Below are positions 55,850 to 64,000 of a stretch of 64,000 nt of DNA, piece by piece. The notes beneath the pieces were generated by a model that made no database searches, was not told the DNA's origin, and worked only from the letters and a program-made list of their open reading frames with translations. The position numbers and the translations under genes were made by a program. The stretch covers positions 248,001 to 312,000 of the forward strand of contig NZ_JADBGI010000002.1 of NCBI RefSeq assembly GCF_014892575.1, in the 5' to 3' direction. Position 1 is the stretch's first letter; each line of letters begins with the position of its first letter. The stretch is from Nocardiopsis coralli. Its GTDB lineage: Bacteria > Actinomycetota > Actinomycetes > Streptosporangiales > Streptosporangiaceae.

Positions 55850-56512
55850 TCAGCTCTCGCTCTGGCGGATAGCCCCCACGACCGCGTCGGTGAGATCGTC
55901 GATGATCTCCTCCTCGCTGACCTCGGGGTGCTCCAGCCACCACTCCCCCGACGCCTGCACCATGCCGACGACGGCGTGCGCGACGATCTGCGAACGCGAG
56001 CGGGACGTGAAGTCGCGTTCGGTGACCAGCTGTTCGGCCAGCTCGTCGCCCAGGCGGCGCACCATGAGCCCCAGGTCGCTGCGGGTGCGCGAGTCCTCGG
56101 AGGTGGCCCGGTCCATGAGGAACCGGTACAGGTTGAGGTTCTGCGAGATCATCGACAGGTAGGCGCCGACGGTCGCGCGCGCCCGCACCTCGAACTCGGT
56201 GTGCTGGTGCAGCTCGGCCCGGATGCGTTCGATGAGCGGGTCGACGTGGCGCTGTGCGAGCGCACGGTAGAGGCCGCCCTTGTCACCGAAGTGCCGGTAC
56301 AGGATCGGTTTGCTGATCCCGGCCTCGGCGGCGATGGCCACCATCGAGGCGTCGGGGCCGTCGCGTTGGATCACGCGGTCGGCGGCGTCCAGGATCGTCC
56401 GGCGCCGTTCGGGGTCGCGCCCGCGCACGCCGCGCCCCCGGGTGCGGGGGGTCGGGCGCGGGCGGGAACCGTTCTCGGTCAGAGCGCTCTGCGGTGTTTC
56501 TTCGAGGGCCAC
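55850..56512 (-). CDS. TetR family transcriptional regulator
   Basis: A 220-residue repressor. The helix-turn-helix is IAAEAGISKPILYRHFGDKGGLY (about residues 55-80), preceded by an arginine-rich tail that may add DNA contacts. The ligand-binding half ends in EEEIIDDLTDAVVGAIR. The ligand is unknown. The neighbouring hotdog-like gene at 56555 is upstream on the same strand with 42 bases between; they may be co-transcribed. Confidence 0.9.
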   Translation of the reverse strand: MALEETPQSALTENGSRPRPTPRTRGRGVRGRDPERRRTILDAADRVIQRDGPDASMVAIAAEAGISKPILYRHFGDKGGLYRALAQRHVDPLIERIRAELHQHTEFEVRARATVGAYLSMISQNLNLYRFLMDRATSEDSRTRSDLGLMVRRLGDELAEQLVTERDFTSRSRSQIVAHAVVGMVQASGEWWLEHPEVSEEEIIDDLTDAVVGAIRQSES

Positions 56513-56554
56513 AAGGTTTCACGGTAACGGGTGCGGGGACGGGGCGTTGCGTGT

Positions 56555-57313
56555 TCAGGAGCGCAGGGTGATCCAGGTGGCCCGCGCGCGGGCCAATAGG
56601 CGCCCCTCGGAGTCGTGCAGGGCGCTGCCGGTGAGCACCTTGCGTCCTTCCACCGCGTGCAGGTGGCCGGTGACCACGTGGGTGTGGCCGGTGCGCGGGG
56701 CCTCGGCGACCTGGGCCGTCATGCGCCCGAGCACGATGGGCCGGCCCACGATGTCGCTGGACCAGCCGCCGGGGCAGTCCAGGGCGGCCCACGTCTGCCG
56801 CAGGTCGGCGTGGCCGGTGCCGTCGTCGAGTTCGGGGCCGGGGACCCAGGTGCAGGCGACGGTGTTGCCGATGTTGTCCGGTCCGCTGCCCGCGCGCACG
56901 CTACCGGGGAACAGGCGCAGCCCGTCGCCCTCCGCACGTTCCGGTCCGCAGCTGTAACACCGCGGGAAGGGGTGCTCGCTCAGCCCCGGGTAGCGGGCCT
57001 CTGCCTCCTTCGCGGTCGCCGGGTCGACCGGAGCGCCGGGCACGGCCTCGTCGGTGAGGTCGGCGGCGCGGGCCTCGGCCACCGTCTCGCGCCCGCTCAT
57101 GGTGAGGACGGCGCCGTCGGTGGTCAGGGTGAGCGGGTCCTCCAAGGGCGGCGGGGTGCGCAGGGTGACCTCGACGGCCGGGCCTCCGGGTGCGGTCAGG
57201 CGTTCGGCGAGCAGACCAGCGCTGTATCCGCCGTTGCCCGACCCATCGGGGCCGTTGTGCGCGGCGCCGATGGTGACGATGGGGTCGCCGTCGGCGGGTG
57301 TGACGTGGTTCAT
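56555..57313 (-). CDS. Thioesterase-like (hotdog) protein
   Basis: A 252-residue protein built like a double hotdog: N-terminal NGGYSAGLLAERL with a helix and strands, and C-terminal VTGHLHAVEGRKVLTGSALHDSEGRLLARARATWI, typical of the final strands of thioesterase folds. A CYSCG motif lies in the middle. No catalytic Asp/Glu can be assigned. It is probably an acyl-CoA-handling protein, upstream of a TetR regulator. Confidence 0.6.
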   Translation of the reverse strand: MNHVTPADGDPIVTIGAAHNGPDGSGNGGYSAGLLAERLTAPGGPAVEVTLRTPPPLEDPLTLTTDGAVLTMSGRETVAEARAADLTDEAVPGAPVDPATAKEAEARYPGLSEHPFPRCYSCGPERAEGDGLRLFPGSVRAGSGPDNIGNTVACTWVPGPELDDGTGHADLRQTWAALDCPGGWSSDIVGRPIVLGRMTAQVAEAPRTGHTHVVTGHLHAVEGRKVLTGSALHDSEGRLLARARATWITLRS

Positions 57314-57392
57314 GCGCCACAGGATAGGCGCAGCCCCGCCCGAACGCCTGGGCCGGGGTACCGCTCCCCCGCCCCGGTCACGCCGGCCGGTT

Positions 57393-57929
57393 TCACCCCT
57401 CGTGGGCCTTTCCGGGGACCATCGCCGCGGTGCGGGCCGGCTCCCACCGGGCGAGCAGGTCCAGGTCGCGTTCGACCAGCCCGTGGGCGGGCGAGATGCG
57501 GTGCAGCAGGAGCGCCGCGCGGTGGTGGTTGCAGGCGTACTCGTGGTCGCGGTCGGTGAGTTCGTCGTCGACCCACACGAACGGGCGTCCGGCGGCGTAC
57601 TCGACCAGCGCCGGGGTCTTGAAGAACACCCCGTCGGGTGCGCTCCCGCGGGCCGGGAGTTCGACCACGGGCAGTTCGGGCAGGCCGACCCGGGGGCCGA
57701 TCATGCTGTTGGCCTCGTGTTCCCAGGTGGTCGCCCACACGAGCTCGTACGGAAGGCGCAGCAGCTGCTCGCCGTGGTCGGGGTTGAGCAGCACGCGCAG
57801 GGCCGGCAGGGGCGGGGCCCACCCCCGCGGACGCAGGGAGTGGGCGGTGTAGCCCTCCTGCAGGGCCGCAAGGGATGCGTGGAACGGGTTCAGGGGGCCG
57901 TCGACGTCCAGGAACAACAGGGGTCGCAC
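57393..57929 (-). CDS. HAD-like protein
   Basis: A 178-residue protein opening with the HAD motif FLDVDGPLN. A second motif with the expected Thr (VWATTWEHEAN) and an acidic end (FVWVDDELTDRD) are present, so it can form the HAD active site. The cap is minimal. GTG 57929 is the only start that fits. Substrate unknown. Confidence 0.75.
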   Translation of the reverse strand: MRPLLFLDVDGPLNPFHASLAALQEGYTAHSLRPRGWAPPLPALRVLLNPDHGEQLLRLPYELVWATTWEHEANSMIGPRVGLPELPVVELPARGSAPDGVFFKTPALVEYAAGRPFVWVDDELTDRDHEYACNHHRAALLLHRISPAHGLVERDLDLLARWEPARTAAMVPGKAHEG

Positions 57930-58003
57930 GCGCGGAGCCTTCTGGGTCAGGGGGCGGGACCCGACGCATCCTACGCCCCGGGACCGACACTCCACCGGCT
58001 TTT

Positions 58004-58807
58004 TCAGCCCGGGAGCCAGTCGATGTTGCCGAGCAGGTACACGGCACCGACGAAGGCGACCACGTCGATGACGGTGTGCGCGACGACCAGCGGCATGACC
58101 CGCCCGTAGCGCAGGTAGAACCAGCCGAAGACCAGGCCCATGACCAGGTTGCCGAAGAACATGCCCACCCCTTGGTAGGCGTGGTAGAAGGCCCGCAGCA
58201 CCGAACTGGCCAGGACCGCCTTCCACGGGCTCCATCCCAGCTGGGCGAGGCGGTGCAGCAGGTAGCCGACGACGATGACCTCTTCGAGGATGCCGTTCTT
58301 GGCGGCCTGGAGCACGAGGATCGGCACGTCCCACCAGTTGCCGTCCAGGGTGCTGGGGGTGACGGTGAGCGTGAGCCCCAGTCGCCAGGAGGCCACGTAG
58401 ACCACGAGCCCGCCCAGGCCGATGAGCGCGGCCAGGAGCGCGCCCCCGCCGATGTCGAAGCCGGGCCGGCGCAGGTCGAACCCGATGGTGCGGGCCGACT
58501 CGGAGCTCCGGTGCAGCAGGTACACCACGAGCGCGACCGGCGCGAGCGCGAAGACGACCGCGTGCAGCTGCAGGGAAAGGTCGAGCCAGGGGCGGTCCTC
58601 GGCGCGGCTGTTGATGAGGCTGGTGCTCTGCGCGGAGAGGGACTCGGGCGCGGTGAGCACGCCCAGGAACGTGATGGTCGCCGAGACGGCCGCCGCGCCC
58701 AGGGACAGCGCCAGGACGCAGAGGATCTCCCAGCGGATCAGGCGCGGGGTGATCGCGGACGGGACGGGTGTGCGGTGGCCCGGTGCGGCTTCGGTCTTGT
58801 CGCTCAC
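58004..58807 (-). CDS. CPBP family intramembrane metalloprotease
   Basis: A 267-residue multi-span protein with about seven hydrophobic helices. The CPBP (Abi/CAAX-processing) signature is complete: EE in GILEEVIVVGYLLHR, His in FYHAYQG, and VVAHTVIDVVAF. Such proteases cleave within the membrane and in bacteria may process peptides or confer self-immunity to bacteriocins. There is no bacteriocin gene nearby. Confidence 0.9.
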   Translation of the reverse strand: MSDKTEAAPGHRTPVPSAITPRLIRWEILCVLALSLGAAAVSATITFLGVLTAPESLSAQSTSLINSRAEDRPWLDLSLQLHAVVFALAPVALVVYLLHRSSESARTIGFDLRRPGFDIGGGALLAALIGLGGLVVYVASWRLGLTLTVTPSTLDGNWWDVPILVLQAAKNGILEEVIVVGYLLHRLAQLGWSPWKAVLASSVLRAFYHAYQGVGMFFGNLVMGLVFGWFYLRYGRVMPLVVAHTVIDVVAFVGAVYLLGNIDWLPG

Positions 58808-58905
58808 GCGTCGAATCTACGTGCACACGGCGACGGCGGCCGCCGGGAGGGACGGGACGGGTCCCTCTCCTGCGGCCGCCGCGGTGGTCACACGGAACGG
58901 GCGGG

Positions 58906-59133
58906 TCAGTCCTCGCCCTCCGGGTCGTCGGGCGCGTCGTCGAGACCGTCCTCGGGGGCCTCTTCCAGGCCGTCCTCAGGGGCCTCGACGCCGGGGTCCT
59001 CCACGCCCGGGTCGTCGGTGGCGGTGTCCTCGCAGGCGGCGACGCCGAAGACGGCCACGGCCGCGATGGCGCTGCCGGCGAGGGTACGGCGGAGGGTGGT
59101 CAGGGTCTCCTTGCTGATGTCCTCGAGCTTCAC
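58906..59133 (-). CDS. Small acidic lipoprotein
   Basis: A 75-residue protein with a signal peptide and lipobox (VFGVAAC, Cys34). The mature part of about 40 residues has no basic residues and repeats EAPEDGL/EEAPEDGLDDAPDD. It may bind metal cations or modulate surface charge; I know no family. It has the same orientation as the CPBP gene 98 bases downstream. Confidence 0.65.
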   Translation of the reverse strand: MKLEDISKETLTTLRRTLAGSAIAAVAVFGVAACEDTATDDPGVEDPGVEAPEDGLEEAPEDGLDDAPDDPEGED

Positions 59134-59397
59134 GATGACTCCATCAGATAGGGGATGTGTGTGCCGTGGGTCGACCCGGGGTGAACCCGTGGGGCCGTCT
59201 CGCGGTACTCGGCCCGGACATGACTCGAACCGGGCGTTATTGATCTGTGACCCATCTACGGTCAGCCTATGGGCGTCGTCGTCCGGTGACCAGGGGTGAG
59301 CACGCCCTCTTCTGGCCGCATCCGGCCAGCGGACCCGCGTTTACCGGCGGCAGCTCGAGGACCACCGGCTTCGCGCACACCACCCCGAAAGGCATAC
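59134..59397. other. Gap upstream of the small lipoprotein gene
   Basis: No gene seen; it should hold the promoter for the gene at 59133. The aceA terminator bounds it on the right. Confidence 0.3.
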
Positions 59398-59449
59398 AAA
59401 AAGCCGTCGACCATGCGCGTGTGACACGGAGCGCGCATGGTCGACGGCT
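59398..59449 (-). terminator. Rho-independent terminator of aceA
   Basis: An 18-bp perfect stem (59402-59419/59432-59449) and a 12-base loop, followed on the minus strand by UUUUU (59402-59398). Confidence 0.92.
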
Positions 59450-59530
59450 AGGGGGTGGCGGTCGCCCCCGCCCCGCCCCAGCCACGAAAGCGGGGAGGGA
59501 GCGACCGCCGAGGGAAGGGAAGAGCCAGAG

Positions 59531-60829
59531 TCAGTGAGCCGCTGAGAACTGGTCTTCCTCGGTGGAACCGGTGAGGGCGGTGGTGCTGGCCTCGGGCGAG
59601 ATGGTGGTGCTGATCTCGTCGAAGTAGCCGGTACCGACCTCGCGCTGGTGGCGGGTGGCGGTGTAGCCATCGGCCTCGGCCGCGAACTCCTTCTCCTGGA
59701 GGTCGACGTAGGCGGTCATGCCGGTCTCGGCGTAACCCTTGGCGAGCTCGAACATCGAGTAGTTCAGGGAGTGGAAGCCGGCCAGGGTGATGAACTGGAA
59801 CTTGTAGCCCATGGCGGCCAGCTCGCGCTGGAACTTGGCGATGGTGGAGTCGTCCAGGTGACGCTTCCAGTTGAAGGACGGCGAGCAGTTGTAGGCGAGC
59901 ATCTGGTCGGGGTACTCGGCCTTGATGCGCTCGGCGAAGTCGCGGGCGACCTCGAGGTCCGGCGTGCCGGTCTCCATCCACAGCAGGTCGGAGTGCGGCG
60001 CGTAGGCCAGACCGCGGGCGACGCAGGCGTCGACACCGTTGCGGAAGCGGTAGAAGCCCTCCGCCGTGCGCTCGCCGCTGATGTAGGGCTGGTCGCGCTC
60101 GTCGATGTCGCTGGTGATCAGCGTCGCGGCCTGGGCGTCGGTCCGCGCGATGACCAGCGAGGGCACGTCGGCGACGTCCGCTGCGAGGCGGGCCGCGCTG
60201 AGCGTCTTGACGTGCTGGCCGGTCGGGATGAGGACCTTGCCGCCCAGGTGGCCGCACTTCTTCTCGGAGGCCAGCTGGTCCTCCCAGTGCACACCGGCGG
60301 CGCCGGACGCGATCATGCCCTTCATCAGCTCGTAGGCGTTGAGGGTGCCGCCGAAGCCGGCCTCGGCGTCGGCGACGATCGGGGCGAGCCACTCGGGGGC
60401 GTTGTCGTCACCCTCGGACCAGGTGATCTGGTCGGCGCGCAGGAGCGCGTTGTTGATGCGGCGGACCACGGAGGGGACCGAGTTGGCCGGGTAGAGGCTC
60501 TGGTCCGGGTAGGTGTGGCCGGACAGGTTGGCGTCGGCCGCGACCTGCCACCCCGAGAGGTAGATGGCCTTCAGCCCGGCGCGGACCTGCTGGACCGCCT
60601 GGTTGCCCGTGAGGGCGCCGAGGCTGTGGACGTAGTCCTCGTTGTTCAGGAGGTCCCAGAGCCGCTCGGCACCGCGACGGGCCAGAGTGTGCTCCTCGTT
60701 GACCGAACCGCGCAGCTTGATCACGTCGTCGGCGGAGTAGTTCCGCTCGATCCCGGCCCAGCGGGAGTTGGTCTCCCACTCGCGCTGGAGCGCGGCGCTG
60801 GCTTCCTGACGGCGAGCGCTGGTGCTCAT
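59531..60829 (-). CDS. aceA: Isocitrate lyase
   Basis: Glyoxylate-bypass enzyme that splits isocitrate into succinate and glyoxylate, letting the cell grow on acetate or fatty acids. The catalytic signature KKCGH (Cys192 as general base) is intact, as are WEDQLASEK and ARTDA. The 432-residue length is usual for the prokaryotic type. ATG 60829 ([10 protein letters not shown]) with GGAACGAAG upstream is preferred over a longer frame. The RamB-like gene is divergent. Confidence 0.97.
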   Translation of the reverse strand: MSTSARRQEASAALQREWETNSRWAGIERNYSADDVIKLRGSVNEEHTLARRGAERLWDLLNNEDYVHSLGALTGNQAVQQVRAGLKAIYLSGWQVAADANLSGHTYPDQSLYPANSVPSVVRRINNALLRADQITWSEGDDNAPEWLAPIVADAEAGFGGTLNAYELMKGMIASGAAGVHWEDQLASEKKCGHLGGKVLIPTGQHVKTLSAARLAADVADVPSLVIARTDAQAATLITSDIDERDQPYISGERTAEGFYRFRNGVDACVARGLAYAPHSDLLWMETGTPDLEVARDFAERIKAEYPDQMLAYNCSPSFNWKRHLDDSTIAKFQRELAAMGYKFQFITLAGFHSLNYSMFELAKGYAETGMTAYVDLQEKEFAAEADGYTATRHQREVGTGYFDEISTTISPEASTTALTGSTEEDQFSAAH

Positions 60830-60939
60830 CTTCGTTCCCGCCTTACGTGTAGTCCCCAAGGTGTTCGTACCGGTCGAGAGAGTCCTGTTCCGGGGCTGAG
60901 GGGTGAGCCCCGGCCCGTAAGTTCCCCGCCGGTAACTAT

Positions 60940-61002
60940 GATTCTTGGGGAAGATCCAAGAGTTTTCCACTCAAAATCGGGTGAAGATCCTTGATTCTTT
61001 CC
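60940..61002. promoter_or_regulatory. Candidate RamB-type operator pair between aceA and its regulator
   Basis: Two similar units, each GGGnGAAGATCC...TTTCC, lie at 60947-60968 and 60979-61002. Their GAAGATCC cores (60950, 60983) are 33 bases apart, three helical turns. GATTCTT occurs at 60940 and 60993. An inverted repeat CTTGG/CCAAG spans 60944-60960. Confidence 0.5.
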
Positions 61003-61015
61003 GTACCATGAACGC

Positions 61016-62488
61016 ATGACGTACTTTGGGAACGAAGAAATACCGTCTTTGACGGGTGACCTAGATCTCGTCACCTTCGGGCAGCGGCTGCGCCACCTGC
61101 GCCGCGCACGCGGGATGACCCTCTCCGACCTGGGCGAACGCGTGGGTCGGGCCCCCTCCCAGCTGTCCCTGCTGGAGAACGGCAAGCGTGAACCGAAGCT
61201 CTCCCTGCTCACCTCGCTCGCCACTGCGCTCGGTGTCTCCGTCGAGGAACTCCTGTCCAAGCAGCCCCCGAGCCGGCGCGCGCAGCTGGAGATCTCGGTC
61301 GAGGAGGCCCAGCGCGATCCCCTCTACCAAGGGCTGGACCTGCCGCACCTGAAGGTCGGCAAGCGGGTCCCCAACGACGTGCTCGAGCACATCGTGGGCC
61401 TGTACGACGAGCTCAGGCGCCGCAGCGCCAAGCCGACCGCCTCCCCCGAGGAGGCCCGACGGGCCAACGCGGAGCTGCGGTGGCAGATGCGCGAGCGCGG
61501 CAACTACTTCGAGCACATCGAGCGGGCCGCCGCCGAGACCCTCAACGCGGTCAACTACACCGCGGGCCCCCTCTCCCAGGGGCAGATCCTGGCGATCGCC
61601 ACCCACCACGGCTTCACCCTCAAGTACGTGCAGGACCTGCCGCGCTCGGTGCGTTCGCTGACCGACCACGTCAACCGGCGCATCTACCTCAAGCGCGAGA
61701 CGACGCTGGGCATGCACAGCCCCCGCACGATCCTGTTGCAGACCCTCGGGCACGTGATCCTGGGACACCGCAAGCCCGACGACTTCGGCGACTTCCTGCG
61801 CCAGCGGGTGGAGGCCAACTACTTCGCCGCCGCCGTGCTCATCCCCGAGTCCACGGCCGTGAAGTACCTGCAGGAGGCCAAGGCGGCCCGGGACCTGTCC
61901 GTGGAGGACCTGCGCGACGTCTACTCGGTCTCCTACGAGATGGCCGCGCACCGGTTCACCAACCTGGCCCACCGCCACCTGGATCTGGTCTGCCACTTCA
62001 TCCGCAACGACGAGACCGGCATCATCTACAAGGCCTACGAGAACGACGGGCTGGTCTTCCCCACCGACGAGACCGGCGCGATCGAGGGCCAGCGCATGTG
62101 CCGGCAGTGGTCCGGGCGCCAGGTCTTCGCCTCCCCCGACCGGTACTCGATCTACTACCAGTACACGGACAAGCCCAACGGCACCCACTGGTGCGTGGCC
62201 CACGTCGACCCCAGCCGCGAGCGCAACTTCGCGATCACGCTGGGGGTGCCGTACAAGGAGTCGCGGTGGTTCCGGGGTCGCGAGACCACCAACCGCACCC
62301 AGTCCAACTGCCCGGGCGGCGAGTGCTGCGTGCACCCGCCCGCCGAACTGGCGGCGCGCTGGGAGGGCAACGTGTGGCCGTCCGCCCGGGCCCACTCGCA
62401 CGTGCTCTCGGCGCTGCCCTCGGGGACCTTCCCGGGCGTGGACGAACACGACGTGTACACGTTCCTGGAGCGCCACAACCGGGAGTGA
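61016..62488 (+). CDS. ramB: RamB-like XRE regulator of acetate metabolism
   Basis: A 490-residue regulator: XRE helix-turn-helix at about 20-80 (LSDLGERVGRAPSQLSLLENG), a middle domain with TLGHVILGH like the M78 peptidase fold, and a C-terminal DUF2083 region with a Cys motif (CPGGECC). This architecture is that of RamB, which in corynebacteria represses aceA and related genes. Divergence from aceA and shared repeats support the same role here. Symbol by analogy. Confidence 0.82.
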   Translation: MTYFGNEEIPSLTGDLDLVTFGQRLRHLRRARGMTLSDLGERVGRAPSQLSLLENGKREPKLSLLTSLATALGVSVEELLSKQPPSRRAQLEISVEEAQRDPLYQGLDLPHLKVGKRVPNDVLEHIVGLYDELRRRSAKPTASPEEARRANAELRWQMRERGNYFEHIERAAAETLNAVNYTAGPLSQGQILAIATHHGFTLKYVQDLPRSVRSLTDHVNRRIYLKRETTLGMHSPRTILLQTLGHVILGHRKPDDFGDFLRQRVEANYFAAAVLIPESTAVKYLQEAKAARDLSVEDLRDVYSVSYEMAAHRFTNLAHRHLDLVCHFIRNDETGIIYKAYENDGLVFPTDETGAIEGQRMCRQWSGRQVFASPDRYSIYYQYTDKPNGTHWCVAHVDPSRERNFAITLGVPYKESRWFRGRETTNRTQSNCPGGECCVHPPAELAARWEGNVWPSARAHSHVLSALPSGTFPGVDEHDVYTFLERHNRE

Positions 62489-62522
62489 GTACGCCCGCCC
62501 ACGCGGGGACAGTGGTCGAGGG

Positions 62523-62545
62523 GCCGGGGCGCGCTGCGCCCCGGC
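62523..62545. terminator. Bidirectional hairpin terminator
   Basis: Ten-base-pair perfect GC stem (62523-62532/62536-62545) with a 3-base loop, between convergent genes. Confidence 0.65.
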
Positions 62546-62577
62546 TCTCGTGTGTCACGGGGCCGGGTGCCCGGCCG

Positions 62578-63117
62578 TCAGCTTTCGCCGGGGATCATCA
62601 CCAGCGGGAGCGCGGAACTGTGTTTCCAGCGCCCCCGCGTGCGGCACAGGCGCAGCCCCGCAACACCTTCACCCGGGCGCCCGCGCACGCGCAGGGAGCG
62701 CCACAGCCAGGTCCAGCGCAGGAACTGTCCTGTGTGCACGTCGATGCGTTCGCCGTGGTGCAGGCAGGGGCGGAAGGTCACCCAGGTGATCTCCACCCAC
62801 AGGTCCTCGGGGTCCGGGTCGGCCAGCGGCACGGTGAGGTGGAGCGGCGCGGAGTCGGGTGAGACCCGGTTGCGGCGGGCGCGCGGCTGCTTGTTCTGGA
62901 CCGACGCGCCGTGGAGTGTGCACACGACGCTGTAGACGGTGTAGCGGCCCTCGGGCAGGACGTAGACGTCGCAGTACCCCTCGCTGCCGGGTTCGGGCCG
63001 CACCAGGTGGCGGCGTACACGCCAGGCGTGCCGGGGCGCCTTGAGCCACTCCAGCCGCCAGAGCACGATGCCCGCCGTCGCCGCGACGAGGGAGAAGACC
63101 AGGGTCAGTCCTTCCAT
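62578..63117 (-). CDS. Single-pass membrane protein, unknown function
   Basis: A 179-residue protein. One N-terminal membrane helix (TLVFSLVAATAGIVLW) is followed by a beta-rich soluble domain (GYCDVYVLPEGRYTVYSVVCTL). No known motif. ATG 63117 is chosen; an in-frame ATG at 63162 adds 15 residues ahead of the helix. Confidence 0.65.
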   Translation of the reverse strand: MEGLTLVFSLVAATAGIVLWRLEWLKAPRHAWRVRRHLVRPEPGSEGYCDVYVLPEGRYTVYSVVCTLHGASVQNKQPRARRNRVSPDSAPLHLTVPLADPDPEDLWVEITWVTFRPCLHHGERIDVHTGQFLRWTWLWRSLRVRGRPGEGVAGLRLCRTRGRWKHSSALPLVMIPGES

Positions 63118-63180
63118 CCGGCCCACACTAGGCCGCCCCGCCTCGGTGACCTGGACGGACACACGGGCGGCGGGCCCGTC

Positions 63181-64000
63181 TCAGGCGCGCAGGTCCTTGA
63201 GGGCCTTGGGGCCCAGGTCGGCCAACGAGGGATAACCGTCGACCGCCATGAGCAGGTCGGCCTCGGCGAGCATAGACCGCAGGACGTGCACGACCCCGTC
63301 GGCGCCGCCCAGGGCCAGCCCGTAGACGTAGGGGCGGCCCACGGCGACGGCGGTCGCCCCCAGCGCCAGGGCCTTGACCGCGTCCGACCCCGAGCGGACA
63401 CCGGAGTCGAAGACGATCGGCAGGTCGGTGGCGGCGGCCACGTCGGGCAGGCACTCCAGCGCCGGGATGCCTCCGTTGGCCTGGCGTCCGCCGTGGTTGG
63501 ACACGTAGATCGCGTCCACGCCGCCGTCGGCCGCACGGCGGGCGTCGTCCGGGTGGCAGACACCCTTGACGATCAGCGGGAGGTCGGTCAGCGACCGCAG
63601 CCACGGGAGGTCGTCCCAGGTGAGCGGGTTGCCGAAGATCCCGGCCCAGTGCGCCACCACGGCGTCGGGCGCGGCGTCCTCGCCCACGCGTTCCAGGAAG
63701 ACAGGGTCGGAGGTGTAGTTGGCCAGGCAGTGGCCGCGCAGCTGGGGGAAGTTCGCGGTGGCCAGGTCGCGCGGGCGCCACCCGGTGACCCAGGTGTCCA
63801 GGGTGACGACGATGCCCGCGTACCCCGCTGCCTCGGCCCGCTGCACCAGGCTCGCCGCCAGCTCGCGGTCGGTGGGTGTGTAGAGCTGGAAGAAGCCGGG
63901 GGTGCCACCGAAGCGTGCGGCGACGTCCTCCATGGGGTCCTGGGACAGGGTGGAGGCGATCATCGGCACGCCGGTGCGGCCCGCCGCCTCGGCCGTGGCC
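63181..64000 (-). CDS. Lactate 2-monooxygenase / FMN-dependent alpha-hydroxy-acid oxidase, 5' end outside window
   Basis: C-terminal 272 residues of an FMN enzyme of the lactate oxidase family. The catalytic segment VSNHGGRQANGG (catalytic His and Arg), the lysine of LPLIVKGV and the phosphate-binding DSGVRSGSDAVKALALGA...GRPYVYGLALGG are all present. The combination with AEADLLMAVDGYPSL resembles lactate 2-monooxygenase, which turns lactate into acetate and CO2. The frame is open at the window edge, so the true start is outside. Confidence 0.88.
   Translation of the reverse strand, partial: ATAEAAGRTGVPMIASTLSQDPMEDVAARFGGTPGFFQLYTPTDRELAASLVQRAEAAGYAGIVVTLDTWVTGWRPRDLATANFPQLRGHCLANYTSDPVFLERVGEDAAPDAVVAHWAGIFGNPLTWDDLPWLRSLTDLPLIVKGVCHPDDARRAADGGVDAIYVSNHGGRQANGGIPALECLPDVAAATDLPIVFDSGVRSGSDAVKALALGATAVAVGRPYVYGLALGGADGVVHVLRSMLAEADLLMAVDGYPSLADLGPKALKDLRA

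Noticed and set aside
53636..56527. 963-codon forward frame
   Set aside because: Spans two reverse-strand genes with good motifs and start sites; shadow composition.

Overview
The window is very GC-rich DNA from a filamentous actinomycete. Codon use, GTG/TTG starts, the XRE/DUF397/HATPase regulator cluster, DUF6879, a RamB-type regulator next to isocitrate lyase and a lactate 2-monooxygenase all point that way; Nocardiopsis or a close relative is my best guess (inference). It holds about 40 protein genes and one structured RNA. I see no rRNA, canonical tRNA, insertion sequence or CRISPR array. Most of the middle is a defence and accessory island.

Layout. (1) 1-8.2 kb, mixed genes: a PLP-dependent cysteine synthase/desulfhydrase family gene, a WD40 protein, a tRNA-guanine-transglycosylase-like protein, a YfcE-type phosphoesterase, two paralogous SWIM zinc-finger proteins flanking a cupin-DUF1028 pair, and decayed gene fragments. 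(2) 8.9-12.1 kb, two transcription-factor-like genes: a protein with a sigma region-4-like helix-turn-helix and a full sigma-70 factor. (3) 12.1-39.3 kb, a complete BREX type 2 (Pgl) phage-defence locus: pglW (kinase), pglX (adenine methyltransferase), then the tightly overlapping operon pglY-pglZ-brxD-brxHI. Between pglX and pglW lies a 6.5-kb block of regulatory genes (HATPase, XRE/DUF5753, DUF397, DUF6879, NB-ARC/TPR ATPase). A coiled-coil protein of unknown function lies upstream of pglW on the same strand. (4) 39.4-42.7 kb: a small unknown protein, WrbA, and a Ro60/TROVE gene preceded by a Y-RNA-like RNA whose tRNA-like half is circularly permuted. (5) 43.0-51.1 kb: a complete Wadjet type II (JetABCD) anti-plasmid operon. 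(6) 51.2-64 kb, ordinary chromosome: SEC-C protein, a large unknown membrane-anchored protein, TetR, hotdog-like and HAD-like proteins, CPBP protease, a small acidic lipoprotein, isocitrate lyase with its divergent RamB-like regulator, a one-pass membrane protein and a partial lactate 2-monooxygenase.

How they may work together. BREX-2 should methylate host DNA through PglX and block phage replication through PglW/Y/Z, BrxD and BrxHI. Wadjet should recognise and cleave plasmids through the JetABC SMC complex and the JetD nuclease. The Ro/Y RNA pair probably acts in structured-RNA quality control. The most unusual points are the permuted tRNA mimic, a markedly AT-rich patch inside pglX where target recognition is expected, and the regulator/NLR-like block inside the BREX locus.
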